Source of the DNA: Neurospora crassa OR74A
Lineage: Eukaryota; Ascomycota; Sordariomycetes; Sordariales; Sordariaceae
Length of the DNA stretch: 64,000 nt
Direction: 5' to 3'
Assembly (NCBI RefSeq): GCF_000182925.2
Contig: NC_026503.1
Span: 2,232,001 to 2,296,000 of the forward strand
A program made the translations under genes and the position numbers. Below the pieces are notes generated by a model. That model did not search any database. It was given only the letters and a program-made list of their open reading frames with translations, and was not told where the DNA came from. Below are positions 50,001-60,300 of the stretch, one piece after another; within the stretch, counting starts at the first letter, position 1; the number at the start of each line of letters is the position of its first letter.

Positions 50001-50739
50001 AAGCGATACGGTTTTCACGCCGCAGGGACTGTTCCAGTGTTCGTTGTGTGTTGAGGGTAAAGCAATCCTGCTTCACTGCCAAATAATCAGAAACCTCAAG
50101 CGCAGCGCGAGTCCCCCGAATCCAGAAGAGACGGTCTGCGAATTCAACCTTCTCCGAATTTGCCCTGGTTGGCTTTTCTGGTGTACCCAGTTCTGAAACA
50201 TTAACTACCTTTAAAAACTTACATGCATTCCCTGATCTTCCTGGTATCCGAAAGACTCTCAGATGCTCGTGTTAGTTCCAAAATCTTACCAGACGACCGT
50301 ATAACATATACGTATATATATTTAATCAAAGCGATGAGCCTAAGAAGGTGCTTTCCCAGGTGAAGAAGAGTTGAATTGCATTTGGACCCATAACATCGCG
50401 AGTTCTTCGTGCACAACGGGAATGATTCAAGCCATATAACACTTCCTTCCATTTTACACCCTTCCATGTCCATGGCCATCGAACGCCAGTTCCATCACCT
50501 CCAATAAAGCACATGCTACCTAAGCACTTGTTTCTGAGCACCGCCCCTCGCACTTTGCACTGAGGGACAACATACCTCAAGTTACCTTCCACCTTTCCCC
50601 TCCACTCTCGGGTCATGCCCCTTAACTGCCCAGGAAAAGCAACCAACGCTAGGTATTCGAGGTGAAGCCTTCGCAACAAACCTTTGCCGTGAACCAGCAC
50701 ATCTGGTAGAACAATCCGACCATCATTTCCTCGAGTAGC
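41031..50739. other. Gene-poor region of about 9.7 kb
   Basis: The composition is near normal, so this is not heavily mutated repeat DNA, yet no frame shows a known domain or a convincing exon set. The longest frames (42640-43300, both strands; 44182-44622, minus) overlap on opposite strands, as expected from local GC content. Minus-strand 45423-45238 reads protein-like (for example KYHFDVVFAHDAKNGWVSKQ) but has no partner exon that I can defend. T or A homopolymers lie near 43441-43456 and 45059-45081. It may hold noncoding RNA genes, degraded genes or lineage-specific sequence. Confidence 0.5.
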
Positions 50740-51476
50740 TTAGCCATGATGACGGTCAGCATAAGGGTTCTGAAAACCCTGAAACCGGCGACGTCCACCA
50801 GGTTCACCTGGTCTGGGTCTATTCTGGTTGCCAAATTGCCCCTGCTGCTGAGTGCCATTGTTGAACTCTTGAGCATCTTGAGCACTTTGAACACAATGCC
50901 TGGTTCTCATGTTGTTGTGGTTGTTGCTCTTGTTGTTATTGACACCCGGCAGCCCAGAGTTTTAGTTTTGGTTTTGGTTCTACCACCAAAGAGGCCACCA
51001 TTGTTCTGACCTTGAGAGATTTCTTAGGATGTTGCCGCCAGCAGGACCTTGGTGTCAGTCACCATAGCCGCCTCCCAAGGCCGAAGCCACTTGGCCCAAA
51101 GCCACCGGACCTAAAACCTTGTTGCCCCTGATTGCCAAGTTGCTGATTACCCTGGTGTCGACCACCAAAGGCACCTTGCTGACCAGCACCACCACCACCA
51201 CCAGCCAGCACCTTGAGCACCTCGACCACCTCGACCATCTTGACCACCATTAGCACCCTGACCACCGGCGCCCTGCTGGTTACCAAGCTGCTTCTTTTTC
51301 AGCCCTTGATTCTTGACGCCTTGATTCTTGACGCCTTGCTAATTGTCATTGCCATTGCCATTGCCATTGCCGTTGCCATTGCCACGCATCTGGTTCTGGC
51401 TGTTACTCTGGCGTTGGTTGTTCCCTCCTGGCACAGAATGATGGGCATTTTATTTTCTTTGAACGCTTCGGGCCAT
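50740..51476 (-). pseudogene. Decayed Gly/Gln/Asn-rich low-complexity protein gene
   Basis: Read on the minus strand from an ATG at 51476 in CCACCATGG context: MARSVQRK, stop, NAHHSVPGGNNQRQ, then RGNGNGNGNGNGNDN, stop, QGVKNQGVKNQG and GGQGANGGQDGRGGRGAQG. After a frame change come GGRHQGNQQLGNQGQQ and SGGFGPSGFGLG. After further changes come SQGQNNGGLFGG, NQNQN-stop-NSGLPGVNNN, FNNGTQQQGQFGNQN and RRRFQGFQNPYADRHHG, ending at a TAA. The internal stops sit where Gln (CAA, CAG) or Arg (CGA) is expected, that is C-to-T changes, as RIP or deamination would give. The intact ancestor was probably about 245 residues of prion-like Q/N/G-rich sequence. Function unknown. Alternatively it is a living gene with unrecognised introns, but no usable sites remove the stops. 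Confidence 0.6.
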
Positions 51477-52088
51477 GGTGGTGGAAATGTGAGTGTCTTT
51501 ATGGGGTACGCCCATGCAACGCAGAAGGAACACCGCGTACTATCAAGGTATGAGACTCAGGAAGAGGGGGATAGCGAAATCCACGATGGTGAGGGCGAAG
51601 AGCACGGAGGAAGGCCGGAGGAGCCATGTATATGCCCATACTGCGGGCATACAATGGCACGTCGAGCAGCATTGCGCGAGCAGTGGTAGGACATAACGAT
51701 AGTATGATACTCCAACGGATTGTGCGTGATAGCAGAGTACGCAGCTATTCCCTTCATGCGAAATGTACGACACTGCCGGTCGACCTTGTTTGCTAGAGAA
51801 AGTGAGCACCATATCTGGGCAAGAAGCTGGAACAGACTTAGTTGAAATGATGTTAGCATGGTCTGGCATGATATCATAAACCATAAACAATAACGCCTTT
51901 AGAAGGGTGGAGCGATGAAGTCCCAGCAACAACATCGACAGTCATCGAAATGATGTGCTACCGGTCTGCGCAGTAATTCTAGGCGGGTTCACGGGCAGAG
52001 ACTCGAGCTTCTCACCGAACTGGGGGGAAGCAGGGCAAGGAGAGGTCCTCAGGGGAAAAAAAAAAAAAAAAAGACAAAAGAAAAAACC

Positions 52089-52121
<33 letters not shown>

Positions 52122-52895
52122 GGCAAGCTGCAGCTCGCCTCATCTCGACTCCGGATGGCAGATGCTCGCGAAAGTGCTTTTGATGAAAAAAAAAAGCCCA
52201 TGGTTGGCAGCGGTAATATGGTAGGTACGCAGTATACCAAGTACAGTCGGCGTAGGTGGTAAGTGCTGGAAGACAGATGGGACGACAAAGTTGAAGTTCC
52301 ATGAAAAGCCCTGTTGCACCCAAATGGAGGTTCCTCTGCAAGTGGGAGCATGCACAGACCAGGCATATGTAAATAGTGACAACCTTGGTCGGGCAGCCTA
52401 AGAATTGGCTTGGTGATTACCTACACCATAGGGAGTGGTACCCTATCCGTTTGCGAATGCTGCTGCTGCACATGGCTTAAACAGACAGGCTGTACCCAGG
52501 TACATGTCCAGTAAGTAACTAGAGGTACCTCAGAACCCTGGCTGCACCCATTCCTCACAGCCTACATGTAAGGTTCCTGTAGGTCATCTTGATAATCCGC
52601 CGCGTTTTCCAACTTCGCTTTCTATCTCCAGCTCCTCTTGGACCCCTCTTCAACCTGCACCATCTTTTACCATCCTGCCATACTTTGGCTGCTAACCGTT
52701 CCGTTGCTTGACTTGGGATTTGCAACCACCGCCATCACCCGATTGAGCCGACTCCCGGCCGTGCCCTTCCGTCAACCCTCTCCGGCGCAATCCATCCTTC
52801 GACGCACTGCCTTCTAGCCTCGCGCCTCGCTCCTCGCTCTTGAACCTACAAAACCTTAGCTATCTGCCCACGCCTCACTTCGCCTCTCTGCTGTC
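51477..52895. other. Spacer with long A tracts and CT-rich leader
   Basis: The A-rich stretch at 52056-52117 contains two homopolymers broken by GACAAAAG. From about 52560 to 52895 the plus strand is C/T-rich leader of the next gene. Short frames near 51543-51935 have no recognised domain. Confidence 0.55.
52056..52117 (+). repeat. Double poly(A) tract
   Basis: An A-run of about 17, then GACAAAAGAAAAAACC, then an A-run of about 30. It could be slippage-prone simple sequence or the tail of an old retroposed insertion; no target-site duplication was identified. Confidence 0.85.
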
Positions 52896-54264
52896 ATGGC
52901 AAGCAAGAATTCGGCGGCGACCGTCAAGGTTTCTGGCTCGGCTGCCAATTACACGCCTGCCACCTTGGATCCCGAGTTGCGATCGGCCATTAATTCGGTC
53001 TTGATCGAAGAGGGCCATGTCGGCAAGTACGTACTCTGTCCCCATGTTCCTTAAGAGATGAGCCCTGTTGACCCGGTCACCGTGTTATTTCTTCGTCGGA
53101 AACAGGATTCAAGACCATCTTCTGCACTCGCTGCATGCCCACTCGTCCAACTGGCCCACGACAGTCCAGAATCACGCCCTGGCTCTCCTCCGCTCCGGCG
53201 AAATCAGTACCTTCGGCGCCCTTCTACGACGAGTCGTGGAAGATGTGCGCCACGATACAGCCAATGCTCCCTCCGGCGACGCCAACGGAGGTGATGTAAA
53301 CGGAAAGAAGCTATCCAACGGCGCCGACACTACCAACGCCTCCAATGGCAACGTGCCGGCGGCGACAACGACAGCACCGAGCCTAGCGGTTCCGCAGGCC
53401 GTTATCAATGACGCGCTCAAAGTCACGCGCGAAAGCCTGGAGATGGTGTGTGAGATTGAGGCGAACGGGGCAACGTGACATGTTTGATTCCCCCCAACAA
53501 GAAATCTTGAACCAGGCCACACACACAAAGCACCCATCCAGTTTTGATTATCTTTTTATCACACACAAATCCTCAGATTTCATGTCACCTGCGGCGATGT
53601 ACAAGAGAAAAGGGCCAGTACCGTTGCTGACCTCGGCTTTGGTATTTCGTTATAGGGGTCTGGCGCCGGCGCCAAAAGTAAGCAGCCAGTAGGGCTGAGA
53701 AATGATGGAAGCAATAAGCGGAGAAAGCTGTCGTCAAGAGACGATCGAGTCTACTGTCAAGTTGACAGTTTTCCCAGTCATGTGGAGGATGGACACAGTC
53801 AGGGTCTTAACGGCGGGGGGGAGAAGGAGGAGGAAAGAGATGGTCGCAACCAAGGCGTTGCCTCAGGTTCGACAATAGCAACTGCGGCCGCAGAGGATGA
53901 TCCGTCGATATCCGATGATGACCAACGAGAAATTGTCAGAAGGCATCACCCAAGGGTAACCAACGCCCTGCCGGATGCTCTTCGGAGAGCCGGCCTGTTG
54001 ACCCAGAGGTTTCATGATAGTCGGCCTCAGGAGCAGGGGCAACACGAAAGCCAACTCCAACATCCACAACAAATTCAACATCAAACCACACGTCATCCTC
54101 TGCCTGGATCTCCCACCCGAACATATCTTCAACAACCACAGCCACACTTTGAGCCCCAGCCTGGCGCATCACATGCCGGAGTGGGCAATGCGCAGGAAGC
54201 ACTTCAAAGTCAAGACACCGTAGGGACAGCTGCCCAAGCAGACTCCTCAGAGCAACCGAGCTAG
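52896..54264 (+). CDS. Three-exon protein of unknown function with helical N-terminal domain and NLS-like motif
   Basis: Exons 52896-53026, 53106-53445 and 53656-54264 give 359 residues in frame. Intron 1 has GTACGT and acceptor AACAG. Intron 2 has GTGTGT, a GCTGAC branch and acceptor TTATAG. The N-terminal ~170 residues look structured and helical (LDPELRSAINSVLIEEGHVG, then KIQDHLLHSLHAH, then FGALLRRVVEDVRHDTA, then VINDALKVTRESLEM). The third exon is low-complexity with a basic KRRKL motif near its start (possible nuclear signal) and a Gln/His-rich tail. If intron 2 is not removed, the frame ends at 53478 with a 167-residue protein, so two isoforms are possible. I do not recognise the family. 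It converges with the AhpC/TSA gene, 449 bp apart. Confidence 0.68.
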
Positions 54265-54713
54265 ATGGGCATGGAAGACTACTTGGGCCACGGAGGAATC
54301 ATTCAGCATGGTCAATATGGCATGTACATAGCTGGAACTTGTTTTGACCAGTTGCAACGAGGAAGAAGCCGGTGAATCTGTAGCCCTGGTATACATATAT
54401 GCCAAAAAAAAAACATGTATGAATCTGAACGAATTGTCGGGATAAAGACACATCTTCAAGGGAAGGGGAAACTATAGGTGTAACGCAGCGTCAAACCTCT
54501 GTGATTTTCATCCATCAGGACTCTCATTCTGTCTTTTCATATTACCAAACTCCCCGGCCTAATAAGTGAGAACGCCTCCGTAAAACTGAATCCATTGAGG
54601 GACACAGTAGCCAGTCCAACCCACAGGAAAACCCGGCCAAGACACTGAACACAAACCTCCTCATACAAGGACTTTTAAAACCCATCTACCGGCGAAGATG
54701 TGATAATCTCATA
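54265..54713. other. Spacer between convergent genes
   Basis: 3' ends of the two neighbours only; a short A-run lies near 54403-54412. No gene seen. Confidence 0.6.
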
Positions 54714-55742
54714 CTAAGCCTTACCGTTCTTCTTCACTTTAACACTACCAGTCCCTTGCCCTGGTCCACCATACTGCTCCTCCAACACCTCCACCGCCCT
54801 CTTCAAATCCGGCACCTCACTCGCATCCGCCGGCACGCCCACCCACCTCACAAACCCCATCCTATCGACTGCAAACGCTCCTCCCATCTGCCAGACCGAT
54901 CCAGAACTATACGTACCTCCCGTCCTCTCATGCACAGTCATCTCTTTCCCCTCACCATGTCCATGTCCATCCCCAGCACTCGAATTGGACCCAACACTGG
55001 CCGCCCTCGGTTTCTCTTTCCGTCCCCAAATCCCTTCAGCAACCCCAAGCTTATACGTGTTCCATAGTGCCCACGGCTTGTAGGCGTACCAGGTGGAGGT
55101 GGTGCCGAGGCCCCACTTGGCGTACAGCGCGCGGGACTCGTCGACGATCACGTCGGCTTCCCACTCGCCGCCGACGTCGATCACCCAGGCGTCGGTGTCG
55201 GAAGGGGAGGAGTGCGAGACGGCGAGGAAGTGCAGGTTGGGGTGCGACACGGAGAGGGCGGTGAGCAGGCGGAAGGCTTTTTCTGCGACTGGATTTTTTT
55301 TAAAAAAAAATTTGGTGGTGTAAGTCATTAAATTGAAGAAGAAGAAGAAGAAGAAGAAGAAGAAGAAGAACAAGAAGAAGGAAAAAAAAAAAAAAAACGA
55401 AAACAAAAAAGAGAGAGAGGGAGAGGGGAGATGATGAGAACTGAAGGACGAAAGGGAGGAGAGGAGAGATAACTTACAAGGACATCCACAATGCCTCAAA
55501 AACAACACCACTGTCGGCTTGGCGCTGGGAAATCGGATCTGCTCCGACTGAGGCGCCCTGCCACCCACCAGGGGAACGGGGGATACCTCGTGTGGCTGCT
55601 TTTCTGGGTCGTGCTGCCGGTTGGGTTGGCTTTGAGCTTGGGGAGGGTTGATGTTGATGGGTGGGAAAGTGGTGGTGTCGTATGAAGCCGATGACGGGGT
55701 GTAGAGCTGTGGTGAGCCGTCTTCACCGGCGTAGACGGGCAT
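54714..55742 (-). CDS. AhpC/TSA-type thioredoxin-fold protein
   Basis: Exons 55742-55478 and 55288-54714 join in phase 1 to give 279 residues. After a Pro/Gln-rich N-terminus of about 65 residues, the fold begins at KPTVVLFLRH, runs into C85-G-C87-P-F-A-E-K (built across the splice), a helix, and the strand LHFLAVSHSS. A central RALYAKWGLG helix, WYAYKPWALWNTYKLG and a C-terminal GGAFAVDRMGFVRWV beta pair follow. This is the layout of the AhpC/TSA (PRXL2-like) family, thiol oxidoreductase-like proteins of poorly known substrate. The usual Cys-x-x-Cys is altered: the residue after CPF is Ala and an extra Cys precedes it (CGC). A Ser/Gly/His-rich loop is inserted near 205-225. The intron (189 nt) holds a TTC repeat and is stop-free. 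Confidence 0.85.
   Translation of the reverse strand: MPVYAGEDGSPQLYTPSSASYDTTTFPPININPPQAQSQPNRQHDPEKQPHEVSPVPLVGGRAPQSEQIRFPSAKPTVVLFLRHCGCPCKLSLLSSLSSFSSHHLPSPSLSFLFSFFFFFSFFLFFFFFFFFFFFFNLMTYTTKFFFKKNPVAEKAFRLLTALSVSHPNLHFLAVSHSSPSDTDAWVIDVGGEWEADVIVDESRALYAKWGLGTTSTWYAYKPWALWNTYKLGVAEGIWGRKEKPRAASVGSNSSAGDGHGHGEGKEMTVHERTGGTYSSGSVWQMGGAFAVDRMGFVRWVGVPADASEVPDLKRAVEVLEEQYGGPGQGTGSVKVKKNGKA
55336..55380 (+). repeat. GAA/TTC microsatellite inside the AhpC/TSA intron
   Basis: About fifteen near-perfect GAA units on the plus strand (TTC in the transcript), followed by an A homopolymer. In the transcript this is a long pyrimidine tract 48 or more bases before the acceptor. Confidence 0.9.
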
Positions 55743-56700
55743 TTTGATCCTTGAGGCTGCTTGGGAAACTAGTTGAATGATGATAGGCTGAATGTTTATG
55801 CAACGCTTTGGTGTAGAGCTGAAAAAAAGAAAAGGTTGTGTAGGTGTGATGAGTAGTCGAAAGATTATGTCGGTCAGTAGAGATGTATGTACATATATAT
55901 GGGTGGCGTGGTATCGATTGGAACCTTTTTTCGGTGAGGGTCGGTTTGTATAAGTGCCCCTGCACTGGTGGGGGAGGAAGCTCTGGGTGCGCTAGCTAGG
56001 AAATAAACGGAACAGGTTATGGTAACATGATGGACTGAGGGTTGAAGCTCTTAAATAAAGTTCAATTGAGGTCATTGCTGTGCAATGATAATATGTAGAA
56101 ACCGTTGGCCCGCGCTTCCCGAGCTCACAGCTATGCTCGACCGCCCATTGTGGTGGTGTATACTTTACCCCTCAAGATTATTTGGAGATTCTAGGCGAGT
56201 CTGCGGGTCGACCAACACCGCGTAGCCAGGGTACGTGTTCCGGGGGGGTTTAGTGCCTAGAACTACAGAACAAAGAACCGGCCTTGGGAAATCGTCATGC
56301 AAGTTCAATCGACTTTCACGTAGTTTTGATTGTCACCTTTCTCACAAAATGAGTATGTGAGTCTTGGATTCATCTCTAGCTTGGGCCCTTTGGACATGTG
56401 CGAATATTGATTACAGTACAAACCAAAGGCCGTAGAACAGCGAGGTCATATTGCAAGTCCCAATACTCTGTACACCGTAAGCCCCTTGACCACTTGTTGC
56501 CAGACGGTGAACAGAGATCTCAATCGTCTTGATTAACATCTTAGCGGAATTTAGGGGGGTGTGGTGTACCGTGTAATGATGGCTCGAAATAAGTGAGCCG
56601 TGTCTGCATGGCTCATTCAATGTACCGTGCCATTTTGCAAGCGCTCGCAAGACTGACCGCTTACTAAGAAACGCCGTGCACACACGGTTCGTTTAGCTAG
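55743..56700. other. Promoter region of the AhpC/TSA gene and transition to AT-rich block
   Basis: Upstream leader of the minus-strand gene, then unremarkable sequence. The composition changes to AT-rich within about 30 bases near 56700. No gene is supported. Confidence 0.55.
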
Positions 56701-57296
56701 TGTTTTAGTCATTTTAAATATTTAGAGTATATCAACCGTATACAAATCGCTACCTCTTTCAAACTGTTAGCGTATAGTTTAATTTATATACGCTTTGGTT
56801 TTACGAATATTTATATGTTTAGACCGTTGGTATATTGCAAAATAACGGTTCGCACTATAAGTTGTTTAAATTATGAGTAGTTTAAATTATTAGCGGTTTA
56901 AGGTTATAGAGTAGTAAGCTAGTAGTTCTTTCCTTGAATATTTATAGAATAAATAGTTTAAAATAGGTGAGTAGTTTATTATTATAATTATAAAAGGAAA
57001 TAGTAGTTTACGAGTAAAAATTAAATTTACCCCGCTTATATTAATTAATATATAAATTTAATAAACTTAGTAATTTCTTATCCGGGCCGTCTCTACGATT
57101 AATTAATATCCGTCTACTACTATGCTGTATTTCCTCGCTACTCTATCCGAACTTTAATAATGCTACTATCTTACGATTATAGTTTCCTAGTACCCTCTTA
57201 ACCCTTTTAATAATAATAATACCTTCCCCCCTCCCGCTAACTAAGAGTAGGCTTTAGAAATTAAGGAATTATAGAAAAAGTTCGAAGAGTTGAAGA

Positions 57297-57362
57297 AGTA
57301 ATAGTAATAAAAGTAATAATAATAGTAATAATAGAAGCAATAGTAGTAGAAATAGAAATAGA
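57297..57362 (+). repeat. AGTAAT/AATAGT trinucleotide-rich simple repeat
   Basis: An imperfect array of AGTAATAATAGT units inside the AT-rich block. It may be mutated (CAG/CAA)n Gln-coding sequence or simple AT-rich drift. Confidence 0.6.
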
Positions 57363-60300
57363 AGGAGTAGGATAATATTGCTACTACTACCCTCCTCCGG
57401 GCTTAAGTCGCTAAGTTTAAGAATACTATTTTGCTTAGGTTTAATAATAAAATAAATAAGTAGTAGGACGAACCTAGGGATAAAATATTCGTCTAATAAT
57501 AGTAGAAGCAATAGGAGGAGGAAGAGGAAAATAAGGATAAACTAAATTTAGGGAAGGAGAGGGAGGCTAATAATAATTCCAAGTTAGTAAATATTTCTCC
57601 AATCTACCTACTATCTATTATTATATTCCCTATTATCAATATTATATTTATTATTTATATTATACTAACGGTAGTATAGATATAGCGCTAGCGAATTTTA
57701 GTTAGTAAACAGTCTATGGATATACGTAAGAAGTATAAGTGTAAGCGCCCTAAAGATAAAGAGGAAGAGAATATTAAGTTTACTACTAAGTTTGCGGCCG
57801 ATAATAAGAATAAGCGGACCCTTAGTACCGTAAGCGCCTAGTAGATTTTTTTATATTACTAGCGTATCCCTTCTCTAAATAAGAAAGTAAATTAACTAAG
57901 ATTTCTTAATACGATATTTTTTACTTAGCGAGGAGTTTACTAATGTTAGAAATATAATTAAAATAGTAGATTAAATAAGTATACGGCGATAATATTAATC
58001 CCCGTAGTACTAATTAGTTTAATACTAAATAGCGGTTTATAAACGACTAAAAGAACTTCAAGTAGCGAGTTCTTAGCTAGATGGAGGTATATTAAATATA
58101 TAATAATTAAAATAATATAGTACTAACTAGAATTATAATTATAGAAGTTGATTAGGAAGTATGTTGAGCGGCCCAACTATATCAATATATTCAACCTCAA
58201 AATCACCATCAAACCGGACTATATAAAGGAGATAGCACATACAGCGTAGTCCCCCAATAACTTCTTTAAAGTCTGGTCGTATATAAGTAGTATAGTAGAC
58301 TATAAAAATAGTTATACCCTCGGCCAATACTATATGCGTAGTAAGTATAATATTTGGGTTGAATTTAAGCCGCTAAATATAAGTATTAATACTAATATTT
58401 CGTTATTAATTATATTTAAAGGCCTAGTATTGGAGGTAGCCTAGTATATCTAGAATAAGATGGTCGATAAATAGAATCGCGAGCCTAAGAAAAGCTGGGG
58501 TGCTCGGACCTAGTAAGATTTACTAGATTTTTATAATATAATGCCTAGTAAGCCCGCCTTTTGAGATATCAATAAGCGATATTTCAAAGAAATTTTTGAG
58601 AGGCAGCGCTATTAGAAGAAGCCTAAGGTGAAGGAAATAGAGCGGGAGGCGTACTTACTAAATAGATTTATTATTAATAAAGCGCCGCCTTCGGCGGACT
58701 AAATTAGCGCAGTAGGATATTTATTTTTTTTTTCTTTTTTTCCTAATTAGATTATTTTCGCTTTTTTACTATTTTAATATTAATTACTATTATTTATAGT
58801 TAGAATTTAAAACTAAACTAAAATATAAATTTACTTGTAAATTCCGGCTTAATAATTATTATTGTAGGCAGTGGAAAAGGGGTTCGTATATAAATAAGAT
58901 GGATATACAAAGGTAGATAGAGATTTACTACTAATACGCAACCCGTATTTACGCTAGGGCGATAATTAGCGAATAAATTGCAGTACTTTTTTTCCTAGCA
59001 ATTCGTCAAACGAGCTACAACTATCGGTTACCTCCTTCCTCAATTTCTATTCACTTAATATACCGCCTACTACTAGTTAAATAATGGAAATCTTTTATAT
59101 CTAACGTCGTCGCTTTAAACGCCCCGCTTTTAACTTCCCTTTAATTACGTATCCTTACGACTACTATTTATTGCTATTAATTATTACTATCGATTATTGC
59201 TATTATAGTTCGTAGAGTATATTGTTGGTATAAGGTTGTAATTGTCCGTAATAAGCTGAATTAAAAGCGACAATACGAAGAAGAGGAGGAAGAATAAGAA
59301 GTTTTGGCTGCCCTCGAAGATATTATTAAAGAGTAGTATACTATCGATCTAATAACCCCTCCTCCTACGCAATGTATTTAAGTTAATCGGCCGATTTATA
59401 ACCCTAGTTTATAACCCTTCTACTATAATGAACTTAAAGCGGTTGCGTACTAGGCTAAGAATATTGAGCCTGCTCTATCACCGAACTTTCAAAATTTGAA
59501 TAGTAGGCTCAATAATAATAATTAGGAGCTTATTACTACTACTACCGACTTCGACGTTGTCGATCTAATAAGGACTCTTATTGAGGTAACTATTGAAGAA
59601 GACTATTATGTAATTCTAGACCTAGATACTAAGAAAGATAAGTTGGTAATTAATAATATATTTACTTAAGAGGAATTTTATAAGCTAGTTGAATATTAGA
59701 ATAATATTATATTTAATAATTACGAAAATAAGGCCGATAGTATTAATAATATCGATAATGAATTAGTAATATTCGATAAGGATATTGTTAGTAGTAATCG
59801 GCGTAACGATTTGGAAGACTAGGACCTATTTAAAAAATTTAAACCTATTAATTAATTCTGCGCAAAGAATATTAATTAGATTTCAAACTTCGTCCTTAGA
59901 TAGGGTTTATATTACTTAATCTATAATATTATACGTAAATAATATATTATTTAATTGTAATTCTTCAAACTATTAGGACTTGTGTTAAAGATTAATAAAT
60001 TACTGGCTAGCCTTAGTACCCTAAAGCGTAAAGTCCAAGAATATTTATTGTATATTGACCTGTGTAGGATAAAGGACCTACCCTTCAACCTATAGAAATT
60101 ATTGTCGTTTCGAAAGAAAAAGGCGATAGTAATAGGTAAGAAGCCGACCCAAAACTTATTCTTTCTCAACCTAGTCGACTTTATACAACGCATCTATATA
60201 TTTCAACTAGCCGACAATATATACTTCGGCATAGTTAAACTTATTAATAATCCTACTAAGGTATAGCATTTAATATAATAGGCGGGCTCCATCTGTATAA

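Noticed and set aside
51213-51689. Plus-strand frame of about 158 codons over the decayed Q/N/G-rich gene
   Set aside because: Its Thr/Leu/Ala repeats are the antisense image of the minus-strand Gly/Asn/Gln repeats, which have a better start and more sensible composition.
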